From an uncultured Spirochaetia bacterium (GTDB taxonomy: Bacteria; Spirochaetota; UBA4802; JAGODF01), in NCBI GenBank assembly GCA_937967705.1, contig CALCJG010000351.1, positions 1 through 23,889 on the forward strand: a DNA stretch of 23,889 nucleotides. The letters are read 5' to 3'. Position numbers and translations under genes: made by a program. This document shows, piece by piece, positions 8,762 through 16,067 of the stretch. Every line of letters starts with the position of its first letter. Position 1 is the first letter of the stretch. Below the pieces are notes generated by a model. That model searched no databases, had not been told where the DNA came from, and saw nothing but the letters and a program-made list of their open reading frames with translations.

Positions 8762-9420
8762 ACTTCACGCAGTATCTCATAGCTCTGATTGAGCTTTTTC
8801 ATGGGAGTTTCGTCCCCGCCATTGATATCCGGATGATATTGTCGGGCCAGCTGATAGTACTTCCTCCGAATGATCTTAATGCCGGGATTGGTCAAGCCAA
8901 AAAATTGCAGAGCCTCTTCAACCTCGCCTCTTCTGAATATATAGAATTTGATCCCGTTGTATATTTTTTGCAGGGAATCATCATCACCGTATTGAATGTT
9001 TTCAGGGTTGAGATAAAACTCCTCAAGAGGGTCATAAACCATGGTGCGGCGCTGGGGGTGATATTGACGTTCATGAAACCGGCAATAGCACGAGTTGCTG
9101 ATTTCATACGGGCAAAACTCGCCCTTGAGCGGGTGATAATGGCAGCATCGGCCATGGCGGGTACCATTGAGGAGACGTATGCGCATCGGATCTAGGTGCA
9201 AGTAATAGCCTGCCGGGCCATAGCGCCGTTTTATTTTGTAGAGGGCATGATAAACGGAGAAATGCATCTGATACAGAGCGGGCGGGGAATCCGGATGATA
9301 GCTTTCCGTTTCCTTGATGAATCTCTTGATCAGGACTGTCTCCATAACCGGCGATGAGAGCGTAATGAGGAACTGGAATAGATCCTCTTCGGGAATCGGA
9401 TACAGAAGGGGTTCTGTCAT
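8749..9420 (-). CDS. J-domain protein with C-terminal J domain and Cys/His cluster
   Basis: A 223-residue protein whose last 55 residues form a DnaJ domain (about 169-223). The HPD tripeptide needed to stimulate DnaK ATPase is at 196-198, flanked by RKYYQLARQY and a helix ending LNQSYEILREVY. The N-terminal two thirds match no family I recognise. They contain Cys92, Cys93, Cys103, Cys111 and Cys113 with several His residues, suggesting a metal site. Canonical DnaJ has the J domain first and a CxxCxGxG zinc region, so this is a specialised co-chaperone rather than DnaJ. Its ATG overlaps the stop of the upstream small membrane protein gene (ATGA), implying coupled translation and possibly a shared function at the membrane. 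It is convergent with the MetH-like gene. Confidence 0.82.
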   Translation of the reverse strand: MTEPLLYPIPEEDLFQFLITLSSPVMETVLIKRFIKETESYHPDSPPALYQMHFSVYHALYKIKRRYGPAGYYLHLDPMRIRLLNGTRHGRCCHYHPLKGEFCPYEISNSCYCRFHERQYHPQRRTMVYDPLEEFYLNPENIQYGDDDSLQKIYNGIKFYIFRRGEVEEALQFFGLTNPGIKIIRRKYYQLARQYHPDINGGDETPMKKLNQSYEILREVYRI

Positions 9421-9662
9421 TCCCTGAATGGATCCTTGCGATATTTTTCTTCCTGCCGTTTCTCGTCCTCAATTTCGTCCCTGAAAAGGTATCGATAATC
9501 CGTGGAGAAATCCCCCCTAAACTGTTCTACGGGAACCATGTTCACCTTTTCCTTCCTTGTGATACGAAACATGAAGATCAGAAGGAGAATGAAAATCACT
9601 GTAGCGGTGATCAGGACACCCTTCAGGGTAAACTTGGGTTCTGGTATGTGCGGTTTCATCAT
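9417..9662 (-). CDS. Small single-span membrane protein coupled to the J-protein
   Basis: An 81-residue protein of unknown function. Residues about 14-33 form one membrane span, followed by a basic stop (RITRKEK) and a highly charged C-terminal tail rich in Asp, Glu, Arg and Lys. This predicts an inner-membrane anchor with a cytoplasmic tail. Starts at 9668 (GTG), 9662 (ATG) and 9659 (ATG) are all possible. None has a strong ribosome-binding site, and I chose the first ATG. Its stop overlaps the J-protein start by four bases. The pairing suggests that it recruits the J-protein or a client to the membrane, but this is inference. Confidence 0.65.
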   Translation of the reverse strand: MMKPHIPEPKFTLKGVLITATVIFILLLIFMFRITRKEKVNMVPVEQFRGDFSTDYRYLFRDEIEDEKRQEEKYRKDPFRE

Positions 9663-9791
9663 AAGCACTGGTTTTAAGGGCTGATAGTTGTTTGACAGCT
9701 TGTTTCTAATGTACTGCTTTTATAATTTAATCCAAACCACAACAGGAATCAATGTCAATTTTAAAAAATTGATTTCCCTAGTGCAAATCGA

Positions 9792-9820
9792 TTGACAGAG
9801 ATTATATTATATAATAGGAT
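9792..9820 (+). promoter_or_regulatory. Sigma70-type promoter for the 9847-11005 gene pair
   Basis: A perfect TTGACA (9792-9797) is followed after 17 bases by TAGGAT (9815-9820), within a very AT-rich stretch that also holds TATAAT at 9810-9815 (12-base spacing, too short). The predicted start near 9827 precedes the ribosome-binding site AGGGAGGGA (9832-9840) by only a few bases. Confidence 0.55.
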
Positions 9821-9846
9821 TATAGCGTTCCAGGGAGGGAATTGCC

Positions 9847-10563
9847 ATGAAGATTAATACGGATGTTACGGAGATCATCCGGGGCCGATTCCGTCAAACA
9901 TCCATTATACCATCACCGCGGCCAGTAGCGGGAGAAGGCCAGAGGATTGTATCATTACAGGGGAATACGGCAGCTAGAATTGCCGGTCATCTCAGCAGGG
10001 AAAAGAGCCTGGGAGATGCGCTGGCGATTGCCCAGACAGCCAGAAGCCTTATTCAGAAAGCGATGGTACTATCTTCGCAGTTGCGGAATATCGCGGCGGA
10101 AGCCATGGTTACCGGAAAAACCGATTACAGGGAACTGAATACCACCATGTCGGAAATCAGGGGTTCCCTTATGGCATCGGAAGCGGGAGGGGATATAGCT
10201 GTGATAAACCCGGTCATCGCCGGAGGCGGGCAGGCATCGAGAAAAATTCCTCTTCCTTCGAAGGAGCTTTTAGATCTGAATAGAATTGGATCGGAGATGG
10301 AGAGGGGTATTCCCGTGAGGGGTGATGTCCTAAAACCGCTGGAAGCGGCCCTTGAGAGGAAACGGGAAAGTGCGGATAAGGTGTTGGCCTCACTCATAGA
10401 ACCGGCTCAGGAAATGGTCGGATTGTATTCCCGTGAGGGAGGAAACATTAACGCAGGGACCACTCTCAGAAATCTGGTGAACGAAATTCCTGCAAGGGAT
10501 GCTTCAGCGATCAGGGTTCAGGGCAATATTCTCCATGAAAGGGCAAGACATCTGATCTCCTGA
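9847..10563 (+). CDS. Uncharacterised helical protein
   Basis: A 238-residue protein that I do not recognise. It has no signal peptide or membrane span and is Ala-, Ser-, Arg- and Glu-rich with long stretches likely to be helical (about residues 45-110 and 165-200). The segment SLGDALAIAQTARSLIQKA followed by LRNIAAEAMVTGKTDY and MSEIRGSL faintly recalls the N-terminal helices of flagellin-type proteins, but the rest does not fit and I would not annotate it as such. It starts at an ATG with an excellent AGGGAGGGA ribosome-binding site and a good promoter upstream. It is followed 37 bases later by the YbjN-like gene and is probably in the same transcript. Confidence 0.75.
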   Translation: MKINTDVTEIIRGRFRQTSIIPSPRPVAGEGQRIVSLQGNTAARIAGHLSREKSLGDALAIAQTARSLIQKAMVLSSQLRNIAAEAMVTGKTDYRELNTTMSEIRGSLMASEAGGDIAVINPVIAGGGQASRKIPLPSKELLDLNRIGSEMERGIPVRGDVLKPLEAALERKRESADKVLASLIEPAQEMVGLYSREGGNINAGTTLRNLVNEIPARDASAIRVQGNILHERARHLIS

Positions 10564-10600
10564 TCTGGAATATAATCAATCTGTTTGAGGAACAGCGACT

Positions 10601-11005
10601 ATGGAAGTGTTTGACGGCTTTATAGCTGCCATTGCGGCGGAGTTCAGGATCCGGTTTCATAAGGATTCAGAAGGGGCTTACACAACGAATATTGAGTTTG
10701 ATAATAACCGCTCTCAGGAGGTTTTGATTACTCTGGCCAAGGATGAAGCGGGAGATAGAATTATCAACTATTACTTCATCGTGGCCAAGCTGAAGGGAGA
10801 TTTTTATGAGGTTTATAAATATGCCCTTCAATTGAATACGACTCTCAACTATGGTGCTCTGGGGCTTCTGAACGATACCCTCGTTTTAAGAAATTCGATT
10901 CTGCTTCAGGATTGCGATCCCCGGCGTTTTATGAAAACCCTGACTTACATCGCCGCAAAGGCGGATGAGTTCGAGGAGATGTTTATCAAAAAGAATATCT
11001 ATTGA
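10601..11005 (+). CDS. YbjN / type III secretion chaperone-like protein
   Basis: A 134-residue small cytoplasmic protein with the alternating pattern of the YbjN/CesT fold. An N-terminal helix (FDGFIAAIAAEF) is followed by beta segments. Then comes the family-like stretch YKYALQLNTTLNYGALGLLN with DTLVLRNSILL, and a final helix (FMKTLTYIAAKADEFEEMF). Proteins of this fold act as chaperones for type III secreted effectors or as poorly understood YbjN sensors; sequence alone does not separate these. A flagellar or secretion role would suit a motile bacterium but is inference. GAGG lies about ten bases before the ATG. It is convergent with the secreted-protein gene, with ten bases between the stops and no terminator hairpin visible. 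Confidence 0.65.
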   Translation: MEVFDGFIAAIAAEFRIRFHKDSEGAYTTNIEFDNNRSQEVLITLAKDEAGDRIINYYFIVAKLKGDFYEVYKYALQLNTTLNYGALGLLNDTLVLRNSILLQDCDPRRFMKTLTYIAAKADEFEEMFIKKNIY

Positions 11006-11015
11006 GAATAGGGGC

Positions 11016-11534
11016 TTATATCTGATTGAGCCGGTTTTCGATGATTTTTGATAAATCCAACAGAAGAGGAAAGGTCTTTACATTATCGACGAACATGATG
11101 ACCGCAATGTTGTTACGGATAAAAAGAATAACACGGTCTTTATTGAAATCTGAAAATTCGCGGATTTTTCTGATTTCATTTTTTGCGGAACTGGAATCAT
11201 TGTAGACGATGATATAACAGACAATGTCGTCGTTATAGGGTTTGCTCTTTTTGGCCAATATGGTTGAATAAAGGGCGCGAATTCTGCTGTAGTCACCACT
11301 GGGATAGATCAAACCTGTCAGTCTTTTAATGGCGGCTCTGTCCATGAGCCAGGGGTTATTTTTCAGAGTTTTCCTGGCAAAGTCCGGAATTTTTCCATAG
11401 ATATATCCAGCAGGAATGTCCTTCTCTGAGAGCTTTATTTTATCGATGACATCTGCCTTGAAGTCAGCTGCTCGAGCCGCCGTGATCAGGATAAATAGCA
11501 GAAAAAAGATGGATGTGTATAATTTACTTTTCAT
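11016..11534 (-). CDS. Secreted protein of unknown function
   Basis: A 172-residue protein with a clear Sec signal peptide: basic MKSK, a hydrophobic core (about residues 5-18) and an ARA-A cleavage site near residues 20-22. No Cys follows, so it is not a lipoprotein. The mature part includes LSEKDIPAGYIYGKIPDFAR, KNNPWLMD and IYPSGDYSRI, then alternating hydrophobic strands. I do not recognise the family. An upstream TTG (11549) would add five residues, but ATG 11534 has AAGG eight bases before it and gives a normal signal peptide. The gene is transcribed away from the nrdD leader; the 348-base divergent region between them holds the nrdD promoter and leader. Confidence 0.75.
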   Translation of the reverse strand: MKSKLYTSIFFLLFILITAARAADFKADVIDKIKLSEKDIPAGYIYGKIPDFARKTLKNNPWLMDRAAIKRLTGLIYPSGDYSRIRALYSTILAKKSKPYNDDIVCYIIVYNDSSSAKNEIRKIREFSDFNKDRVILFIRNNIAVIMFVDNVKTFPLLLDLSKIIENRLNQI

Positions 11535-11628
11535 GGAATGAACCTTCAAATGGATTGCATTTTATCCTTGATATTATCGGAATCGATTGGGAAAAAGATA
11601 ATTTTTTTTAGCGACATAATATTTTTTA

Positions 11629-11656
11629 TTGACTAGAGACGTTTGTTGCCTATAAT
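11629..11656 (+). promoter_or_regulatory. Strong sigma70-type promoter of the anaerobic RNR locus
   Basis: TTGACT (11629-11634) and a perfect TATAAT (11651-11656) are separated by 16 bases and lie in AT-rich DNA. The predicted start is near 11663, about 235 bases before the nrdD ATG, so the mRNA has a long leader. I found no clear pair of NrdR-box palindromes by eye. Confidence 0.65.
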
Positions 11657-11662
11657 AAAGCA

Positions 11663-11897
11663 AAATACCAAAAAGCAAACCCTAGATCTCATACTTGCTG
11701 CTCAACAGGAATGAAATGGTTTCCTGCACTACTGTTGGGAGAGGAGCAAGCTGTTTTGGAACAGAGTGTATCAGATTGCCTGAATGTGCAGCTTGCCTCA
11801 TTAAGTATGTTATTATACTCGTGAATTCTGCCCGTCAGATCCCCCCTCGCCCGGGAGGAGCTGATGCTTTAATAAAATAACCAATCGGGAGTCCGGC
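11663..11897 (+). promoter_or_regulatory. Structured 5' leader of nrdD with mutually exclusive stems (candidate cis-regulatory RNA)
   Basis: Stem A pairs 11694-11703 with 11741-11750 (nine of ten positions) and continues inward with AACAG/CTGTT. Stem B pairs GCAAGCTG (11746-11753) with CAGCTTGC (11789-11796) perfectly, with small inner hairpins CTGTT-TTGG-AACAG (11751-11764) and TCAG/CTGA. A and B share bases 11746-11750 and cannot form together. Further hairpins are AGTAT/ATACT (11804-11819) and TCAG..CCTC/GAGG..CTGA (11835-11864), the last just before the ribosome-binding site GGGAG (11887-11891). No intrinsic terminator U-run is evident, so translational control is more likely than attenuation. 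Short reading frames in this stretch (for example ATG 11716 to 11880, 54 codons, Cys-rich) could be leader peptides but are not convincing. It matches no riboswitch class I could recall. Confidence 0.5.
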
Positions 11898-13979
11898 ATG
11901 GAAGAGAACAATACGTCCATCAGATACATCCGCAAGCGGGATGGGCGTATCGTACCCTTCAATGAGGAAAAGATTACCGACGCTGTCTTCAAGGCTGCCC
12001 GGGCCATGGGGGGGAGCGATAGAAATGCAGCGGATGCGGTTACAAAATCCGTTGTAAGCATCCTGGACCTTCTTTACAAAGATGACCGTATTCCCACTGT
12101 GGAGAATGTTCAGGACCTCGTTGAAAAGATGCTCATTGAGAAAGGGCATGCTAAGGTCGCCAAAGCCTATATCCTTTATCGGGAACAGCATAGAAAGATT
12201 CGGGAGGGAAAGAGTCTTCTTGCTGAGGGTATCAAGCTTGTCGAGGATTATCTTGACCGGTCTGACTGGCGGGTCAATGAAAACAGCAACATGAGCTATT
12301 CCCTCCAGGGCCTCAATAATCACATTGCCTCTGCCGTTACGGCCAAGTACTGGTTGGATCATATCTACCCTCCGGAAATGAGAGATGCTCACAGGAACTG
12401 TGATTTTCATATCCATGACTTGGGTCTTCTCTCCGCGTATTGCGTGGGATGGGACATCAAGGATCTGCTGATACAGGGATTCCGGGGAGTGAGCGGGAAA
12501 GTGGAGAGCCGTCCGGCAAAGCATTTTCGGAGTGCCCTGGGGCAGGTGGTGAATTTTTTCTATACCCTTCAGGGAGAGTCCGCAGGAGCTCAGGCATTTG
12601 CCAATTTCGACACCTATCTGGCACCTTTCATCAAATACGACAATCTCACCTACAGCGAGGTCAAGCAGTGCCTGCAGGAGTTTGTCTTCAACATGAACAT
12701 CCCCACCCGCGTGGGTTTTCAGACTCCCTTTACGAATGTAACCCTGGATATGAAGGTTCCCTCCAATATAGCCGATGATTTTGTGATCATCGGGGGAGAA
12801 ATACGCGACAGAAAGTACGGTGATTTCCAGGAGGAGCTTAATATATTCAACAGGGCCTTTGCCGAATGCCTGGTTGAGGGGGATGCCCGCCACCGGATCT
12901 TCACTTTTCCCATACCGACCTACAATATCACCCGGGATTTCGAATGGGACAATCCTGCCCTGGACCGGTTATGGGAGATGACAGCCCGGTACGGAATTCC
13001 CTACTTTGCCAATTTCGTCAATTCCGACATGGATCCTGAGGACGCCCGTTCCATGTGCTGCCGTCTTCGCCTTGACAACCGGGAGCTCAGAAGCCGCGGA
13101 GGAGGCCTTTTTGGCGCCAATCCCTTGACGGGAAGTATCGGAGTCATAACCATCAACATGCCCCGTCTGGCTTACAAGACTCGGGGGAATGAAGCTTCCT
13201 TTTTTAGTGAACTGGATTCCCTCATGGACCTGTCCCGGGATTCCCTGGAGATCAAGCGCAAGGTGCTGGAAAATTTTACCACCAACAATCTCTATCCCTA
13301 TACAAGGCATTATCTGAAGGACATCTTTAACCGTACGGGAAAATACTGGGTAAACCATTTCTCAACGATCGGGCTGGTGGGCATGAATGAGGCCTGCCTG
13401 AATATACTGGGTCAGGATATCTCCACAGAAGAGGGTAAAGAATTTTCAGTGAAGGTCCTCCATCATATGAGAGACCGGATACAGGGATATCAGGAGGAGT
13501 CGGGGAATCTTTACAACCTTGAGGCCACTCCAGCCGAGGGGGTCAGTTACCGCTTTGCCAAACATGACAGGGAGACATTCCCGGACATCCTTACGGCAGG
13601 ACAGGTGGAACCTTATTATACCAACTCCATACATCTGCCGGTGGGTTATTCCGATGATATATTTGATGTCCTGAATCATCAGAATGAGCTGCAGGCCCAG
13701 TTTACGGGAGGGACGGTGGTTCACTGCTTCATCGGGGAGAAGATTGATGATCCTCAGATGGTCAAGAAGCTGGTTCGGAAAATTGCCGAGAACTACGTCA
13801 TCCCCTATTTTACAATCACCCCAACCTTCAGCATATGTCCCGTGCACGGTTACATCCCAGGATCCCACAAATATTGTCCTCATGAACATTCGCCGGAGGA
13901 ACTGGAAGCATACGGTATTGAGGTGTCTGATCCTGATGCCGATAATATAAAAGAGAAAGACAAGAAGATGGCCATCTAG
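11898..13979 (+). CDS. nrdD: Anaerobic (class III) ribonucleoside-triphosphate reductase, catalytic part lacking the glycyl-radical site
   Basis: A 693-residue catalytic chain that converts ribonucleotides to deoxyribonucleotides without oxygen. An N-terminal ATP-cone (about residues 8-95, starting YIRKRDGRIVPFNEEKI) provides allosteric control. The barrel includes the cysteine pair Cys387-Cys388 in DARSMCCRLRLDN, where the thiyl radical is expected, and GSIGVITINMPRLAY. Near the end, ICPVHGYIPGSHKYCP carries Cys647 and Cys660. The usual second CxxC is replaced by CPHEH, so the zinc site may be Cys/His. The protein stops (TAG 13977-13979) before the essential RVxGY glycyl-radical motif, which is encoded separately in the same frame starting at 14010. 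The ATG is preceded by GGGAG (11887-11891). Expression is likely controlled through the long leader. Confidence 0.95.
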   Translation: MEENNTSIRYIRKRDGRIVPFNEEKITDAVFKAARAMGGSDRNAADAVTKSVVSILDLLYKDDRIPTVENVQDLVEKMLIEKGHAKVAKAYILYREQHRKIREGKSLLAEGIKLVEDYLDRSDWRVNENSNMSYSLQGLNNHIASAVTAKYWLDHIYPPEMRDAHRNCDFHIHDLGLLSAYCVGWDIKDLLIQGFRGVSGKVESRPAKHFRSALGQVVNFFYTLQGESAGAQAFANFDTYLAPFIKYDNLTYSEVKQCLQEFVFNMNIPTRVGFQTPFTNVTLDMKVPSNIADDFVIIGGEIRDRKYGDFQEELNIFNRAFAECLVEGDARHRIFTFPIPTYNITRDFEWDNPALDRLWEMTARYGIPYFANFVNSDMDPEDARSMCCRLRLDNRELRSRGGGLFGANPLTGSIGVITINMPRLAYKTRGNEASFFSELDSLMDLSRDSLEIKRKVLENFTTNNLYPYTRHYLKDIFNRTGKYWVNHFSTIGLVGMNEACLNILGQDISTEEGKEFSVKVLHHMRDRIQGYQEESGNLYNLEATPAEGVSYRFAKHDRETFPDILTAGQVEPYYTNSIHLPVGYSDDIFDVLNHQNELQAQFTGGTVVHCFIGEKIDDPQMVKKLVRKIAENYVIPYFTITPTFSICPVHGYIPGSHKYCPHEHSPEELEAYGIEVSDPDADNIKEKDKKMAI

Positions 13980-14009
13980 CAGATTCTTGAGGGCGCAAAG
14001 GAGAAAAAA

Positions 14010-14180
14010 ATGAATAAAGAAAAGAAGATTCCAGTAGAGGTCTATTCCCGAGTAGTCGGATATTTTCGTCCTGTGAACCAGTGGAACAAGGGCAAAAGAG
14101 AAGAGTTTTACGAGAGAAAAACCTTCAAGCTCGAACCAAAAGAAAAAGCCCCTGTCTATGAATATCAAAGGAATTCATAA
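14010..14180 (+). CDS. nrdD: Separate glycyl-radical domain of anaerobic ribonucleotide reductase
   Basis: A 56-residue reading frame carrying the C-terminal element missing from the large NrdD: YSRVVGYFRP with the presumptive radical Gly17, then QWNKGKREEF, matching the end of single-chain class III reductases. It has its own ATG and a strong ribosome-binding site AAAGGAG (13997-14003), six bases upstream. It lies in the same frame as nrdD: after the amber codon at 13977 there are ten sense codons and no other stop before this ATG, so amber readthrough could produce a fused enzyme of about 760 residues. The joint is Lys-rich on both sides. The last 23 bases overlap the nrdG start. The strong ribosome-binding site favours a true split gene; a sequencing error or recent nonsense mutation is the alternative. 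Confidence 0.85.
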   Translation: MNKEKKIPVEVYSRVVGYFRPVNQWNKGKREEFYERKTFKLEPKEKAPVYEYQRNS

Positions 14181-14853
14181 AACCTCGCTGATTGATTTTC
14201 CCGGCAAGATAAGCTCTGTTCTTTTTTCCGGTGGCTGCAATCTCAAGTGCCGGTACTGCCATAACCCCGATCTCGTATGCAGAAATTGCGAGCTGAAGGG
14301 CTTTTCCAATGAAGAAGCGATTGGGATTATCCGTAAACGCAAAGGGCTGATAGACGGTGTTTCCCTTTCGGGGGGTGAACCTACCCTTTCCCGGAATCTG
14401 GAGAGCTTCATCCGCTCCGTAAAGCAGATGTCGCTTTCAGTCAAGATTGATACCAACGGCCTGAACCCTTCAGTGATTGAGAATCTTCTCAGTCATGACC
14501 TGCTGGATTATGTGGCTGTGGACGTGAAAACCTCTCCTGAAAAATATGAACTCCTTACGGAGAGACCGGTCGATTTCTCCCTCATCAAGAGAACTCTCAG
14601 CATGCTGAAGGAGTCCGGAGTCGACTATGAAATCAGGACGACCTGCATACCCTATTACGTTACTCTGGAGGATTTCCAGAGCATTCGTCGGGAGATAGGT
14701 TTTGTGAGAAGGTATTATCTCCAGCAGTTTGTGAACAGGGTCACGATTGACGAAGCCCTCAAGGATTGTGAGCCGTATTCCCTCAAAGTGCTGGAGGGTT
14801 TCAAACGTTATGTGCTGGGTTTTTCCGAATTGTGCGAGATACGGGGTATCTAA
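14158..14853 (+). CDS. nrdG: Anaerobic ribonucleotide reductase activating protein, radical SAM
   Basis: A 231-residue radical S-adenosylmethionine enzyme that installs the glycyl radical on NrdD. The cluster-binding CNLKCRYC (Cys27, Cys31, Cys34) follows the typical opening KGIHKTSLIDFPGKISSVLF, and LSGGEPTL at 70-77 is the SAM-binding GGE motif. Two more cysteines (Cys41, Cys44) lie just after the cluster motif. The length fits the longer NrdG type that starts with LIDFPGK. The ATG is inside the 3' end of the small glycyl-domain gene (23-base overlap), with no strong ribosome-binding site, so translation is probably coupled to it. It is convergent with the DUF4350 gene, with 14 bases between the stops. 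Confidence 0.93.
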   Translation: MNIKGIHKTSLIDFPGKISSVLFSGGCNLKCRYCHNPDLVCRNCELKGFSNEEAIGIIRKRKGLIDGVSLSGGEPTLSRNLESFIRSVKQMSLSVKIDTNGLNPSVIENLLSHDLLDYVAVDVKTSPEKYELLTERPVDFSLIKRTLSMLKESGVDYEIRTTCIPYYVTLEDFQSIRREIGFVRRYYLQQFVNRVTIDEALKDCEPYSLKVLEGFKRYVLGFSELCEIRGI

Positions 14854-14867
14854 TCTGATCGGATGGA

Positions 14868-16067
14868 TTAAGGCTCACCCTTGTCCCGGATGATTCTGAA
14901 AATCCTGCCTGTAACTGCCCTCTTGGCTCTTTTCCCATCTCCCCTCTTCAGGATTGTTTCTATCATTTTCAACTTCTGTTTTGCCCCGCTGTCCGAATGA
15001 AGATTGACCATCCTTCGGAAATTTTCCACCATCAGCTTCGTAACATCATCCCGGAAGGGGGCCTTTTCCAGCATCCCGGACATCGCCTGGCTGTAATAGT
15101 AGATTCTTTCATCAACATGTTTCTTTTCACGCCGGTATTGTCCGAACCTTATACCTGCCGGAAGGGTCAGGAGAACGAGAAAGAGAACGATCTGCAGCAG
15201 GATGTAGGAGTATTCCTTTCTGGCCAGGAAATAGAGCAGGGTATAACTCTGGCTGAAACCATGATGATACTCGTCAAAATAAACCGTTCCGCCAGGTGAA
15301 AGGGAGAGAAGAAGGCGGTAGATAAAGAGCCCGTTGTCCTCCCTGCGAATATAATGATTGGAAAGGAACAGGGCGTCAGAGATGAGTACTATAGAGCCGC
15401 GTCCTGAGGGCTTGATGAGAGCCAGCGTGCCCTCGGTGTCCTGCAGGAGGACTTGCCAGGGAGAACCCCATTTGACGAAGCGTCTTCGGCTCTTAAGGAA
15501 GATCCATTTGACTCCTTTCATCAGGCCCCGGGGATCATGGGTGATGCTGGTTCGCTCGAGCTTCACCTCTTTCAGGAATTCCGCCTTGGCGGAGATTTTA
15601 AACTTTGATGTCAGGTTCCGGCGAAGGAGTTCTGCCATCTTCTGCTCCTCCGAGGACGTGATGATGAAATGGAATCCCTCCTGGGCCCGGTTTGAAAGGG
15701 CTTCGAGGTCTTTATGGGTCAGGGGGATTTCAGGCTCAAGGATGAGAACGGTCCCCGGGATCTGACGGGATGTCCCGTCCGATGAGGGGAGGAACTTGAC
15801 CAGAGGGCGCAGTATCTTCTCAGTTTTCAAACCCATGCTCTCGATAAATTCTCTGAGGGCCATGGATCCTGTTGAACCGGGATTATAGACGCTCGCGTTG
15901 ACCTGATGCTCCAGTTGTTTTTTTCTTTCAGAGCGTTTTTCCACGGTATAATAGACAGCAAAGAGGATAAGGGAGATGATCATCAGCCGGGCAAACAGGC
16001 TGCGAATCTGTTTATCGTGAAATAAGGTCAGCAACGCTTGCCAAAATTTTTCTGCAGTCCGATTCAT
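14868..16067 (-). CDS. DUF4350-domain membrane protein
   Basis: A 399-residue protein with two spans (about residues 26-42 and 287-306) flanking a probably extracytoplasmic DUF4350 region and followed by a basic cytoplasmic tail. YNPGSTGSMALREFIESMG near the start and the FDEYHHG motif at 264-270 are typical of the family. DUF4350 proteins usually sit in clusters with DUF4129, a MoxR AAA ATPase and DUF58 proteins; their role is unknown. Longer starts are possible, but ATG 16067 is directly preceded by AAAAGGAGG, so I use it. That start lies 56 bases inside the upstream DUF4129 gene, showing a tight operon. This is the last gene of the long minus-strand series. Confidence 0.8.
   Translation of the reverse strand: MNRTAEKFWQALLTLFHDKQIRSLFARLMIISLILFAVYYTVEKRSERKKQLEHQVNASVYNPGSTGSMALREFIESMGLKTEKILRPLVKFLPSSDGTSRQIPGTVLILEPEIPLTHKDLEALSNRAQEGFHFIITSSEEQKMAELLRRNLTSKFKISAKAEFLKEVKLERTSITHDPRGLMKGVKWIFLKSRRRFVKWGSPWQVLLQDTEGTLALIKPSGRGSIVLISDALFLSNHYIRREDNGLFIYRLLLSLSPGGTVYFDEYHHGFSQSYTLLYFLARKEYSYILLQIVLFLVLLTLPAGIRFGQYRREKKHVDERIYYYSQAMSGMLEKAPFRDDVTKLMVENFRRMVNLHSDSGAKQKLKMIETILKRGDGKRAKRAVTGRIFRIIRDKGEP

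Noticed and set aside
9692..9726. TTGACA (9692) and TATAAT (9721) on the plus strand looked like a promoter.
   Set aside because: The spacer is 23 bases, too long, and the better-spaced element at 9792-9820 lies directly before the gene.
11663..11897. Known riboswitch classes (cobalamin, TPP, SAM, purine, c-di-GMP, ZTP, THF, FMN) or a tRNA in the nrdD leader.
   Set aside because: None of the conserved core sequences is present by eye; only unassigned competing stems are seen.
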